From Stenotrophomonas sp. Iso1 (GTDB taxonomy: Bacteria > Pseudomonadota > Gammaproteobacteria > Xanthomonadales > Xanthomonadaceae): a stretch of DNA of 64,000 nucleotides. A program made the translations under genes and the position numbers. The stretch covers positions 1 to 64,000 of the forward strand of contig NZ_JAODBT010000006.1 in assembly GCF_027497995.1 (NCBI RefSeq), given 5' to 3'. The notes beneath the pieces were generated by a model, which had not been told where the DNA came from, ran no database searches, and saw only the letters and a list, made by a program, of their open reading frames with translations. This document shows positions 17,001 through 25,044 of the stretch, piece by piece. Position 1 is the first letter of the stretch, and each line of letters starts with the position of its first letter.

Positions 17001-18742
17001 AGTCCAGCGATCGGATCGAGCCACTGCGCCAACGTGCTCTCGAGCGAATCACGATCATGCGATTCATTGCTGGCAAGCAGAAAGACAGCGGATGCGCCAA
17101 GCGCATGCGCGACGAACTGCGCGGTAAGTTCCAGAGTGCGGTCGGCTCGCGCATTTACGAATGGTGTATCGATAATATCGCTCAAACGTCGGTAGACCCC
17201 CTTCTCGTCTGTATAACCGGGTGCAGCCAAGGCGCTCAGATCTCTGGTCGAGTAGCTGCGTATACCCTCGATCAGCGAACCCGCGACGGCCTGCAACCAG
17301 TCATCCCATTCCGGCGTGGAAAAGGCACGTTGCAACGATTCTCCGGCGGCTTCGCGTCCATACTCCCAGAGCAAGCGATGAAGCGTCACGGCATTGCCGT
17401 CGGACAAGCGATCGCGGAAGCGAATCACAAGGTCGAATAAGCGTGGATTGCGCGCCAACTCGTGCAAATCGGGGTGTAAATCCGATCGTGAGAGGGAGTG
17501 CAGCGCCAACATCTGGTCGAGTTCGCCACCGGGCTTCGAGTCGTACTCATCTACTTCAATTACGCTCGCGCGATCTTCAAGACCGACCAGCCGTCGCAGG
17601 TGGTTTTCAAAATGATGCGACCGTGTTGTGGTGATTACGCGCACCCGTCCGCGCAACTCATCGGCTTGCAAAGCGCTCAGCAAGGCAATCCAGTTAACAT
17701 CTGGTCGTTGGTTCATACCATCGAGAACTAGTACCAGCACGCAGCCTTCGTCGACAGGACGCTTTAGCATCCGATCCATGCGCTCTCGCCAATGGTCGAC
17801 GTCGCGTACTTGCGTCAATTCCTGCAGTCGCTGGGCGAGAAACGTCTTGACAGCGTACACCGAGCCAAAACCTTGGCCTGCACCCGGAACTGCCGATGCG
17901 GGAACGAGCAGAACGGTTGGAAAATCGGTGGATTGCTGCTGCAACCAGTCGACAACCGCCCATGTCTTGCCGACGCCGAACAAGCCGTTGGTGCACACCG
18001 GTGAACCCGGTTTGGCGGGGTTGATCCACCAGTCGTCGAGCTTATTCAATACCGGCATACGGTGGATCAAGGGCTTGACTCCGCCCGATACGACTTGGCC
18101 GAAATGCGCTCGCGATTGGCGCGGGTTCCCCCAGATATCAAGTAGACGAGACTTTGCTAGCTGTTGCAGCTTCCGCGTGCCCAACTGCCAAGCTGATAAA
18201 TCACGGCGCAACAGCTCGATGGTCGCTCCCATCTCCGGCTGAAGGCGAGTGGCGATCTTGTTTGCCTCCCTGCCGATAACGCTATTGACTAGATCCGGAC
18301 CAGAGGCCAGCAACGCTGCCAGCATCGGCGTTGCAACCGTGCTCCAATCGAGGATCAGCACTGCCACGCCTTGGCTGTTGCCCTTGCTCGAAAGTGCTTT
18401 GTCGAGCTGTTCACTAACTTCGCGAGTGGCGGCCAAGATCCAGGCTTCCAGCGCAGGGTCCCGGGCGAAGGCATGATCCATTTCGCCGAGCAACTCACGC
18501 TCGTTAAGGGCGGTATCGTCGCGATAGCGTTTGCACTCTACGCGCAGGTATCGCTCTTGCCGACCGGAAGTGCCGCCATCAGCACCGTGTTGAAAACCCG
18601 ATTTCGCCACCGTGACCCGGGTTCCGATCAGATCGCCGAGCAACGCAGCAACAAGGTGCTCGAGTTTGGTCGGCGGATCGAGTGCCTGTACCAGGTCTTT
18701 GAGACGGGCAAGATCCTTCGGATCAATGGCCATAGAACACAT
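14090..18742 (-). CDS. Giant Mrr-like nuclease-STAND NTPase protein, first gene of a tandem pair (candidate antiphage defence)
   Basis: 1550 residues from an ATG at 18742 (MCSMAIDPKDL; ATG at 18733 is an alternative and neither has a strong ribosome site). The N-terminal about 130 residues look like a restriction-endonuclease-type PD-(D/E)xK fold: KLEHLVAALL, GADGG with Asp55, then VECKRY with Glu69 and Lys71. The NTPase carries Walker A GLFGVGKT (253-260), Walker B VLVLVLDGMNQ (Asp341) and TTTRSHHFE (Arg374). The remaining about 1100 residues are helical without recognised repeats. It precedes the second nuclease-STAND gene on the same strand, probably in one transcript. The two share architecture but little sequence, suggesting distinct roles rather than recent duplication. 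Confidence 0.85.
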   Translation of the reverse strand: MCSMAIDPKDLARLKDLVQALDPPTKLEHLVAALLGDLIGTRVTVAKSGFQHGADGGTSGRQERYLRVECKRYRDDTALNERELLGEMDHAFARDPALEAWILAATREVSEQLDKALSSKGNSQGVAVLILDWSTVATPMLAALLASGPDLVNSVIGREANKIATRLQPEMGATIELLRRDLSAWQLGTRKLQQLAKSRLLDIWGNPRQSRAHFGQVVSGGVKPLIHRMPVLNKLDDWWINPAKPGSPVCTNGLFGVGKTWAVVDWLQQQSTDFPTVLLVPASAVPGAGQGFGSVYAVKTFLAQRLQELTQVRDVDHWRERMDRMLKRPVDEGCVLVLVLDGMNQRPDVNWIALLSALQADELRGRVRVITTTRSHHFENHLRRLVGLEDRASVIEVDEYDSKPGGELDQMLALHSLSRSDLHPDLHELARNPRLFDLVIRFRDRLSDGNAVTLHRLLWEYGREAAGESLQRAFSTPEWDDWLQAVAGSLIEGIRSYSTRDLSALAAPGYTDEKGVYRRLSDIIDTPFVNARADRTLELTAQFVAHALGASAVFLLASNESHDRDSLESTLAQWLDPIAGLDQRGDILQAAVAIALESGPPRPLLSVLTAAWLQTQNLAPAHQHDVHLLAPEIPEALLDTIELSPRHTHASSQQAAISALRAVDRGNTKVRDVILERLADWLRVVSRDVDPRTKAEPEAERHRHERVLARLGVDTSGPLTILGETMHLVDRDDTMWAEHTAALLEGYPLSLALPALRTGAIAASVVFNHTGWNQLRWLCLLNPLDPEAVAEAVRTESKAMQTRPPESGLHPKLGARVAQLLLHLTGERADEEAAIEIDAKIGSSFSYEADYLANPTKSIFTLERRHAAAALLDDEYRLGFRVQRVGDLWLDPTFGPRASVCDEVAAAADELAVEALYTSRHLSSESHIFEELQPVLARCAPRQLAALRRRLAQAPVTPQSRAARSWRINEALLLYGPAEASAARTIRTLAREIRDGDELHVASELLVPEFKGLDALAQAIVVVEANLPHIPTSITDNLLPLSTVQADELIAHFQSGTDKQRRDVLVLLVTEPPSLSDFAWEWISAYAVSEDEIDQRLAYMALAAADRIRLGRELNQRGWRFTVGTDAFLAHDASGALMAATTSTPFDQVAQRLAPWRLLEAVRQRGGDPSEVRIAAELLDMVLTGGPSQPLDVGAQLSIRRDDDSTRPSWYSVSPLAPAQPHSAEALRDAFDEDAQRVAQERASEIAEASIRRARRDGASLFLEFVGREDAVTLCRYAPELVERWIAGHETLAPDFVRRVQLAEGLFLALCEALLALDPLRGVSVWHTLNRALRTRITGAAELPELLHMLFRAPHSAEVDAARVKLLALESTKTDADLYQLALAAELNGQSEWLDSLIAQDTASSRPWQQLRAQTLKGFRVGNALPVPDAWPEGFSTSWAQDVRLRAARLEYFEACARHWWKEYWRCEDLEEAYAAWVLFCHCADRRSAAWMATEAANSPNGPELKAAKYRHWQANRQQWKQGADKSSRNLERNFLGRKTEDKVWPWRDE

Positions 18743-18900
18743 TCCGATGGTGATGGTTAATCATCGGGTATCGAGCGGAAAAAGGGTATGCCTTGCGCCT
18801 TAACGCGAAAAGCCGGGTAGTCGAGGAGTCTAGGAAAGTCCACAGCGCTTCCTTATTACTTTCCTCCGACACGACAGGCTGCTATTGATCAGAAGCCCTT

Positions 18901-18928
18901 CCCTACCCCCGATAAATCTTCCTAATCC
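18901..18928. repeat. Dispersed 28-bp motif, copy 1
   Basis: CCCTACCCCCGATAAATCT followed by TCCTAATCC. Close copies occur at 36598, 52741 and 57097, all in the same orientation. The TAG stop of the small gene at 18922 is read from the CTA inside the motif. Confidence 0.6.
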
Positions 18929-19146
18929 TCCTGATCTGCCCGGCCATTCTCTCTGCCAGAAGCCGTCTGTTCCTCCCGAAAACCGGACGGGCGTTCGGGC
19001 TCTGCTCTACTCTTACGATAGACCTCGCTTAAGTCAGCTTCGATAGATGTTTGTAGATCTCTCTGAGCCTTGAGAGCAACAGCGGGAAGAGGTTCCTTTA
19101 ACTTCATTTGATCGATATAGCGTCGATCAAATAATTCGCGACTCAT
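18922..19146 (-). CDS. Small hydrophilic hypothetical protein
   Basis: 74 residues, no recognised family. The first two thirds (MSRELFDRRYIDQMKLKEPL, then VALKAQRDLQTSIEADLSEV) look like a genuine amphipathic helical protein. The tail is Glu/Arg/Gly-rich and disordered, and its stop codon lies inside the dispersed 28-bp motif, so the C-terminus may have been created by that repeat. It sits between the STAND pair and the exporter terminator. It could be a truncated remnant of a longer mobile-element protein. Confidence 0.35.
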   Translation of the reverse strand: MSRELFDRRYIDQMKLKEPLPAVALKAQRDLQTSIEADLSEVYRKSRAEPERPSGFREEQTASGRENGRADQED

Positions 19147-19257
19147 GAGGCGGAATGACGTGTTCTCGATCGACGGACCTCGGACGAGGTTCGCCGAGCC
19201 GGAGTAGACCTCGCCCAGTCTTCAGCAATGCCGGCATAGGGATTGCTCCATGCCGTT

Positions 19258-19284
19258 GTCAGCGGAGGCTTTGCCTCCGCTGAC
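19258..19284 (-). terminator. Strong hairpin terminator downstream of the DHA2 exporter gene
   Basis: A perfect 12-bp stem, GTCAGCGGAGGC / GCCTCCGCTGAC, with a TTT loop, ending 10 bp from the stop codon of the leftward exporter gene. There is no clear T-tract, so the mode of termination is inferred. Confidence 0.65.
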
Positions 19285-19294
19285 TTGAGGGCGG

Positions 19295-20707
19295 TTAACC
19301 GACCGGCACCTCTTTTTGCGGACCGGTAGATCCAACGAACATCAGAGCGGCGAGCGCCGCCAAACCGGCCGTAGCGCCCGCTCCCAGGAAAGCGACCTGG
19401 AAACCCGCCAGCATGCCTTCGGCGGTCTGGCCTTGGCCGGAACCGAAAGTCGAGAGCGCAACCATGACGGCTAGACCAATGGCAGAGCCGATCTGGTAGG
19501 TAGTATTGATCAGGCCCGAAGCTAGGCCGGTTTCCTCAGGCTTGGCGCCAGCCATGCCAGTCATCGTCGTTGGGATATACGCCAGCGCCATACCGAAGGC
19601 GGCGAGGAGGGAGGCCGGGAGAACGTTCACCGCGAATGAACCGTCCAGCGGCAGATTTCCGAACATCAGAAGTGCGCCCCCCATCAGTAGCAATCCGAGC
19701 ACAAGGTTGGGTTTGACGCCAAGCCTTCCGATCAGCTTGCCCGAGAACCCGACCATCACAATCATGATCGTTGCGGTCATCGGCAGGAGCGCGAAACCGC
19801 TGGCCAGCGCGGAGAGGCCAAGAATCTGCTGAAGATAGAGATTCAGGAAAAACCAAAGCGGGATCCAGGCGGCACCGAGCAGTGCCATCACAAGATTGCC
19901 CGCTGCCAGGTTCGGCGCCTTGAAGATAGCCAAGGGAAGAAGCGGCTCGCGTCGCACGAACTGGACAATCAGGAAGACAACGAACAGGGCGACCGAAATC
20001 CCCAGCAATGTCAGAATCTGCGGAGAACCAAGCCCAGCCGACTCGATGGTGACGATGGCATAGACCAGGCTCACAAGAGCACCTGTCACGCTGATCGCCC
20101 CAAACCAGTCGACGGCGCCGTTGCTGCGCGGAGACTTGCGGAGCACGGCCGGAATCAGTGTCAGCACGAGCAAGCCGAGCGGCACGTTCACCAAGAAAGT
20201 CCAGGGCCAAGTCATCCATTCGGTGATGACGCCCCCCAAGAACACCCCTGCCGAGCCACCGGCGGCAGCGGCGGCGCCCCAAAAACCGAATGCCTTGCCA
20301 AGTTCGGCGCCATCGTGCCCGAAAAGGCGCATGACGATCGTCAGTGCGGACGGGGCAATCAATGCGGCACCTACGCCCTGCAGTGCACGGCCAGCAAGCA
20401 GCATTTCTTGGTTTTGCGCCAGCCCTGCCAGCAGCGAAGCCGCGGTAAGGATGACAAATCCGCTCGCAAAAATGCGGCGGGCACCGAGCAAGTCGCCCAA
20501 CCGTCCCCCAAGCAGCAACAGGCCACCAAAGGCGATCACATAGGCATTGAAGATCCAGCTGAGCCCGCTGGCGCTGAAACCCAGATCAGTCTGCATGGCA
20601 GGCAATGCCACACCGATGATGGACGTATCAAGGATCACGATGAACTGAGCCGCGCAAAGCAGAGCCAGGGCGGCCCATCTCTTCGGATCAGGTTTGTTTT
20701 TCTGCAT
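19295..20707 (-). CDS. MFS multidrug exporter, DHA2 (EmrB/QacA-type)
   Basis: 470 residues, with a membrane-spanning pattern throughout. The N-terminus has the DHA2 signature LDTSIIGVALPAMQTDLGFS, motif A GGRLGDLLGARRIF and an antiporter-type motif C region (FWGAAAAAGGSAGVFLGG). It is an inner-membrane drug/proton antiporter; the substrate is unknown. The start lies 12 bp from a long palindrome (20720-20750) that is probably a repressor site, yet no TetR, MarR or LysR gene adjoins it. It is followed by a strong hairpin at 19258. The gene stands alone, between the defence pair and the metal block. Confidence 0.85.
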   Translation of the reverse strand: MQKNKPDPKRWAALALLCAAQFIVILDTSIIGVALPAMQTDLGFSASGLSWIFNAYVIAFGGLLLLGGRLGDLLGARRIFASGFVILTAASLLAGLAQNQEMLLAGRALQGVGAALIAPSALTIVMRLFGHDGAELGKAFGFWGAAAAAGGSAGVFLGGVITEWMTWPWTFLVNVPLGLLVLTLIPAVLRKSPRSNGAVDWFGAISVTGALVSLVYAIVTIESAGLGSPQILTLLGISVALFVVFLIVQFVRREPLLPLAIFKAPNLAAGNLVMALLGAAWIPLWFFLNLYLQQILGLSALASGFALLPMTATIMIVMVGFSGKLIGRLGVKPNLVLGLLLMGGALLMFGNLPLDGSFAVNVLPASLLAAFGMALAYIPTTMTGMAGAKPEETGLASGLINTTYQIGSAIGLAVMVALSTFGSGQGQTAEGMLAGFQVAFLGAGATAGLAALAALMFVGSTGPQKEVPVG

Positions 20708-20719
20708 TGGAGTTCCCCA

Positions 20720-20750
20720 ATATCAATTGTTCGCTTATTGCGATTGATAT
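20720..20750. promoter_or_regulatory. Palindromic operator candidate upstream of the DHA2 exporter
   Basis: ATATCAAT (20720-20727) and ATTGATAT (20743-20750) are perfect inverted repeats separated by 15 bp, directly upstream of the exporter start. The arrangement suits a TetR- or MarR-type dimer. No such regulator is encoded next to it. Confidence 0.5.
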
Positions 20751-21204
20751 CGAGTGTTCGGCTTACAACGCTGGCATGGTCAATAGATAAACCCAAAGCT
20801 TTTGCGCAGCACGCCTGGGCAAAACCTTAATGGACTGCTCCGCAGTCAACGGCTACCAATGCCATGGCAAGTGGAACGTGCAGGCCATCGCGTCTGTCCG
20901 CTGCATTCTTTGTCTCCTTTCTCAAACGGTAACGCACAAGACCCGGACGATGCCGGGCCCTGTGCGTTTACTTGTTGATGAAATCAATCGTTGGACTTGC
21001 GACCGCACTGTTCGGGGCGGGTTTCCATGTACATCGAAATTCGCGAATCACTGAATCTATGCGGATCCCTATCGAAGTCTTTCACAGCGGGGTCATCCGG
21101 CAAGGCAGATGTACCGGAAGCTCGATTCCCGGGCTATCCGCCCAAGCATGCCGTAGCTGGGGGTTTACCCCAGCCATGGCTACAGCGAGGTGGGAATCTG
21201 CAGC
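20751..21204. other. Non-coding stretch with hairpins
   Basis: About 450 bp with no credible gene. It holds a long stem at 20931-20968 (outer arms AACGCACA / TGTGCGTT, inner arms CCCGG / CCGGG) and a shorter stem at 21156-21174 (GCTGGGG / CCCCAGC), the latter just past the 3' end of the leftward gene at 21205. Either may act as a terminator; neither has a clear T-run. Confidence 0.45.
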
Positions 21205-22065
21205 TTACGAGCCCTTAGCGACATCAACGACGAACGGAACTGTACGAATTTCATCATTGCCCATGAACTGAATCCAAAGTGCATATTTACCTGCATGAGG
21301 CGGCTTTGCGTGGAGCATCATCTGTGCGGACACCGGGCCGGACTGGCCATGCTCTGAACCGTGTTTGCCATGTCCGCCGTGTGCAGTTTCGGCCGCATCT
21401 GCCGACATCGCATGCGCGTGAACATACGCAAGGTCATCGGTGCCTACGAACACCGCGTGGGCCGGCACACCAAGGTAGAGGTCCAGATCTTGCGCCGGCT
21501 GGCCGTTCTTCAGAACCGTCAAGGTCAACATGTTTTCTTTTCCGGCCTGCAGTCCCATCTGATCCAACTGGATCGTATAAGGGCCATCCTTCCCTTCCTG
21601 GTGAGACGGGATTGCCTGCGCTACGGCATCGACAGGCGCATCCACGGGAACTTCGAATCGAACAACCTGCTGACCGAGACCGGCGGGGACTGCGTCAGCG
21701 AAGACATGGTAGACGCCTGGCTTGGGAAAGTTCATCGCGACCCGGAACCGGCCATCTGCCCCAACCTTGCCAGGATGCTCGTGCAGGAAGCTGGAGAAAT
21801 TGCTGTCGGTTGCCAGAACGTGCAGCTCCTGACTCAGTTCCTCGTCAAAATGCGCTATGCGCTTGCCGGTGGTCTTGTCGGTGAAGGTGATCAGCAGCTC
21901 GCGAGAAAGCGGGCCGGTTTCTTCGACGGAAAGTTCGGCAGTGACTTTTTCGGCAGTGCCCGAAAGTGCGAAGGTTCCGTTGAGGACATCATTCGAAGCC
22001 GACGAAGGTAATGCGGCTGTACCGATTGCGGCCACGCCGAAAGTGAGCAGTTGTTTGATCAACAT
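21205..22065 (-). CDS. Exported protein of a copper/heavy-metal locus, cupredoxin-like fold possible
   Basis: 286 residues. The signal peptide is MLIKQLLTFGVAAIGTAALP with cleavage near SSA-SN. The mature protein has three beta-rich segments: an N-terminal part (LSRELLITFTDKTTGK), a middle part with FLHEHPGKV and FPKPGVYHVFADAVP, and a C-terminal part with HAVFVGTDDLAYVHAHAM, a His/Gly-rich loop (HGGHGKHGSEHG) and KYALWIQF. The HEHP and HAHA motifs and the His loop suggest periplasmic metal binding, and the fold recalls YtkA/FixH-like proteins. It follows the HMA gene by 24 bp in one operon. The exact function is unknown. Confidence 0.7.
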   Translation of the reverse strand: MLIKQLLTFGVAAIGTAALPSSASNDVLNGTFALSGTAEKVTAELSVEETGPLSRELLITFTDKTTGKRIAHFDEELSQELHVLATDSNFSSFLHEHPGKVGADGRFRVAMNFPKPGVYHVFADAVPAGLGQQVVRFEVPVDAPVDAVAQAIPSHQEGKDGPYTIQLDQMGLQAGKENMLTLTVLKNGQPAQDLDLYLGVPAHAVFVGTDDLAYVHAHAMSADAAETAHGGHGKHGSEHGQSGPVSAQMMLHAKPPHAGKYALWIQFMGNDEIRTVPFVVDVAKGS

Positions 22066-22089
22066 GGAATTTTTCTCCGAATGAGGAAA

Positions 22090-22296
22090 TCAGCGGCCTA
22101 GCTGCGGGTGATGTGGATATCCGGCCTCTGCCAACGTGGCGAGGAAGGTCGCTTCCTCCAGCGCCGTTTCTATGCGCACCAGGCGCGCCGGAACATCGGT
22201 TTCGATCTGCGCCAACGGGTCGACGCTCAGCAACGCGTTCTCCAACGGCTTGGCGCACGAACTGCAGGTCATGTTGGGAATATGGAACTGAAGCAT
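22090..22296 (-). CDS. HMA-domain copper chaperone-like protein
   Basis: 68 residues from the ATG at 22296, behind AGGAG; a longer reading from 22365 adds 23 residues that do not fit the fold. The metal motif MTCSSC lies at residues 9-14, followed by the usual beta-alpha-beta pattern ending YPHHPQLGR. HMA proteins of this size (CopZ/Atx1-type) carry Cu(I) to P-type ATPases. The expected ATPase gene is missing; only its last 26 codons remain at 29702-29782. It is preceded on the same strand by the CueR-like gene and followed by the exported protein. Confidence 0.8.
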   Translation of the reverse strand: MLQFHIPNMTCSSCAKPLENALLSVDPLAQIETDVPARLVRIETALEEATFLATLAEAGYPHHPQLGR

Positions 22297-22497
22297 CTTG
22301 ATCTCCTGAGTGATTGTCGCGCCGACCACCTTGGGTGTTGACTGCGTGGCAATGTCAATCAGCAATCCAGCGAGATCGGCGCGTCCATTTCTTTCAGTTC
22401 AGATTGGCGGAACGCGCGACGCGGGTGATGACCATCTGCGGGTGTCGTACTTACTGGAACAGCACGGATCTACGCAAATGCGTTACCCCTTGCAGTC

Positions 22498-22941
22498 TCA
22501 AGAGGAAGGTTCCGCTGTTCTACGCCCGCGCGACGAGGCAGATGTTTCCATGCCGAAGTCCGCCAAGCCCTCAATGATCGGGCAGTCGGGACGGTTGTTT
22601 CCGTGGCAGCTGTTGGCGAGCGTGTGAAGCGTATGCGCCAATGCTTGCAGTACGGTGATCTTCTTCTCAAGGTCGGCGACATAGAACAGCGCCGCCTTCT
22701 TGATATCGCCACTGGGCCGCTCGCGATCACGCCACAACAGGAGCAGCTCGGAGATCTGCTTGACGGTCCAACCGAGATCACGCGAGCGGCGTATGAAACG
22801 CAGGCTATTCGCATCCTGCACGGTGTAGTTCCGATAGCCCGCCTCGGAGCGCGTTGCACGTGGAATCAGGCCGGTTTTCTCGTAGTACCGGATCATCTTG
22901 GCCGAAACGCCCGAGAATGCGGCAGCTTGCCCGATATTCAT
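22498..22941 (-). CDS. CueR-like MerR-family copper-responsive regulator
   Basis: 147 residues. The MerR helix-turn-helix (MNIGQAAAFSGVSAKMIRYY) and wing occupy 1-70, then the dimerisation helix, then a metal loop. Numbered from Met1 it has Ser77, Cys112 and Cys120 (CHGNNRPDC), the exact positions that in E. coli CueR define Cu(I)/Ag(I)/Au(I) selectivity. Such regulators untwist promoters with 19-20 bp spacers. Likely targets are the HMA operon just downstream and the RND operon, whose promoter at 29445-29475 has a 19-bp spacer. The extra C-terminal tail (SASSRGRRTAEPSS) is unremarkable. Confidence 0.85.
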   Translation of the reverse strand: MNIGQAAAFSGVSAKMIRYYEKTGLIPRATRSEAGYRNYTVQDANSLRFIRRSRDLGWTVKQISELLLLWRDRERPSGDIKKAALFYVADLEKKITVLQALAHTLHTLANSCHGNNRPDCPIIEGLADFGMETSASSRGRRTAEPSS

Positions 22942-23019
22942 GGTTTCCCTCTTTTGGGTCTGCTCGGTTGGCGTGGGTGCGTTGCGGGATTGCTTGCCAG
23001 GAGCTTCCCCTCACCCCAA

Positions 23020-23045
23020 CCCCTCTCCCGTAAACGGGAGAGGGG
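23020..23045. repeat. Palindromic intergenic repeat (REP-like)
   Basis: CCCCTCTCCCG - TAAA - CGGGAGAGGGG, an 11-bp perfect stem preceded by CCCTCACCCCAAC. This CCCTCACCCCAACCCCTCTCC type is a common dispersed element in proteobacterial genomes. It sits between the glutaredoxin-like gene and the CueR-like gene and may also end transcription. Confidence 0.7.
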
Positions 23046-23201
23046 CTTAGTGCGCTCCGGCGTTTGTGGGGGCGGCGATGCGCGCGTGGACGTTGCCAAG
23101 ATGCAGGCGAGCGTCTTCGCAGACGCGTATGGCTGCTTCAACCATCAGGGCATATCGGCATCGCGCGATACGCATGGAACACGTTTGTCCCTGACCGTCG
23201 C

Positions 23202-23468
23202 TCAGACGCCTTTGGACAGACCGAGTGCGACGGTCAAGAGCGGTTTCTGCGTGAGAAACGTGCCCTGAAAGAACGCATCACCAATGACAGTGATCGGCGC
23301 CAGACGCGCACCCGTGCGCGCCCTCGCCTCCTCCATGACGTCGCGCCTGGAGAGATCGCGCTCTTCGAAGTCGATGCCCTCGTGACCAAGCCAGGCTTTC
23401 AGCGTGTCGCAATCGGAGCAGCTCGGCGCCGTGTAGAGAATGATGGGCTGATGGGATGAGCTAACCAT
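23202..23468 (-). CDS. Glutaredoxin-family protein
   Basis: 88 residues. A thioredoxin-fold N-terminus (PIILYTAPSCSDCDTLKAWL) carries the redox motif Cys17-Ser-Asp-Cys20. The conserved cis-proline segment is LAPITVIGDAFFQG. The length is normal for the family. It lies 70 bp downstream of the outer-membrane gene of the RND operon, on the same strand, so it may be co-transcribed. A decayed paralogue lies at 36420-36539, behind the second RND operon. Confidence 0.8.
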   Translation of the reverse strand: MVSSSHQPIILYTAPSCSDCDTLKAWLGHEGIDFEERDLSRRDVMEEARARTGARLAPITVIGDAFFQGTFLTQKPLLTVALGLSKGV

Positions 23469-23538
23469 GGTGGTCTCCTGCAGGCGGCTATCAAGCTATC
23501 CCTTTGAGATGAGCTTGAGGATTGCAACGGTGGAAAGG

Positions 23539-25044
23539 TCAAGCGCCCGGCAGGAGACCGGTGAATCGCGTATCCGACGCACCGCTGGCACCACCGCAGT
23601 CAATGTCTGCCCGCGTGCATGGCACCCAGCCGCCGCCCAGTGATTTGTAGATGCTGACGATGGCCAACCGCTGATTGGTGCGGGCCACGACCAAGGCCCG
23701 TCGGCTGGCAAAGTCGGCACGTTCTGCATCGAGGACTTCCAGATAGATGCCTTCCCCGTGCGAAAACTGTGCCCGCGCAAGGCTCGCGGCCTGCTCCGTG
23801 ACAGAGGCTTCCTGGAGACGAAGCTGCAGGGCGGTGCCGGCCGCGCTGAAAGCACCGAATGCGTTGTCGGTTTCTTCCAGCGCACGCAGCACGGCCTGGT
23901 CGTAGCGAATCAGCGCCTCGCGGGCACGCGCCTCACTGGCCGCGATCCTGGCGCGAACCCGCCCGGTATCAAGGAAGGACCAGCGAAGCAGCGGTGCAAA
24001 GAGGCTGGACAACGCGGAGCTGCCGCCGGTGGAGCCCAGGCTGCCGGCAACCACGCCAATCGAACCCTGGATCTCAAGCTGCGGATACAGACCTGCCGTT
24101 TCCACTCCGATGCGCGCGGTGGCCGCAGCGAGGCTCAGCTCGGCGGCGGCGATGTCCGGGCGCCGCACCAGCAGCGTGGCGGGATCGCCTACGGTGATCG
24201 TTTTCACCGCCAATATCGGCCGTGCGGTTGACGATGAGGGCACAACGAACGTCTGTGGCGTCTCACCCAGCAGGATGGCCAGCGCGTTGGAGGCAACCGT
24301 GCGGCGACGCTCCAACTCAGGCGCTTCCACTTCCACGCTGCGCAGCGCCGCTTCTGCACGAAGGCGGTCGAGCTCATTGGCCGAACCGGCTTCCACCAAT
24401 CCTTCGACCAGACGCAGGCTGTCGCGCTGGCTTTGGGTGATGTCGGCAACCACGCCCAACTCCGCTTCGATGCCGCTCAGCTCGAACCAGCTGGCAGCCA
24501 CGGCCGCCGCCACACTCGCCTGCACGCCCCGCAGCAGCGCCTCGCGGGAACCGGCGTCAGCGTGAGCCGCTTCAGCCGAGCGGCGGACGCGGCCGAACAG
24601 GTCAATTTCCCATGACGCATCAATCGCAGCCCGATAGGTCTCGCTACGGCGTGCCTGCCCCGGCGCCGTTTCCACTTCACTGCGCCGGAAGTTGTCATGG
24701 CTCACCCCTACACCGCCCTGCGGCAGATAGCCTTGCCGGCTCTCGCGCAGCATGGCCCGGGCCTCATCCAGGCGTGCGGTGGCAATCCCGATGTCGTGGT
24801 TGGCCGCCCACGCACGCTGGATGAGCGAGGTCAGCTCCGGATCGTCGAAGGACTGCCACCATTCCGCATCCACTGCGCCCGGCACCAGCGCCGCAGAGGT
24901 CGCACCGAAGTCGGTCGGAAATGCCGCCGACGGCAAGGGCGGCGGCGAAACCCACGAGAAGTCGGGGCCCACCGATGCACACGCGGTCAACAGGGCGCCT
25001 GCACCAAGCGGAAGCAGGTTCAACAAACGGTGACCATTGATCAC
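23539..25044 (-). CDS. Outer-membrane efflux lipoprotein, NodT/OprN type
   Basis: 501 residues, starting at GTG 25044 (VINGHRLLNLLPLGAGALL) behind GAGGAG and overlapping the RND stop by 4 bp (GTGA), a mark of translational coupling. Upstream in-frame ATGs lie inside the RND gene and were rejected. The lipobox is LTAC (residues about 19-22), so the mature protein is lipid-anchored. Two repeated outer-membrane-factor domains follow, with typical phrases EWWQSFDDPELTSLIQRAW and RRPDIAAAELSLAAATARIG. It forms the outer-membrane channel of the tripartite pump. Confidence 0.88.
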   Translation of the reverse strand: MINGHRLLNLLPLGAGALLTACASVGPDFSWVSPPPLPSAAFPTDFGATSAALVPGAVDAEWWQSFDDPELTSLIQRAWAANHDIGIATARLDEARAMLRESRQGYLPQGGVGVSHDNFRRSEVETAPGQARRSETYRAAIDASWEIDLFGRVRRSAEAAHADAGSREALLRGVQASVAAAVAASWFELSGIEAELGVVADITQSQRDSLRLVEGLVEAGSANELDRLRAEAALRSVEVEAPELERRRTVASNALAILLGETPQTFVVPSSSTARPILAVKTITVGDPATLLVRRPDIAAAELSLAAATARIGVETAGLYPQLEIQGSIGVVAGSLGSTGGSSALSSLFAPLLRWSFLDTGRVRARIAASEARAREALIRYDQAVLRALEETDNAFGAFSAAGTALQLRLQEASVTEQAASLARAQFSHGEGIYLEVLDAERADFASRRALVVARTNQRLAIVSIYKSLGGGWVPCTRADIDCGGASGASDTRFTGLLPGA

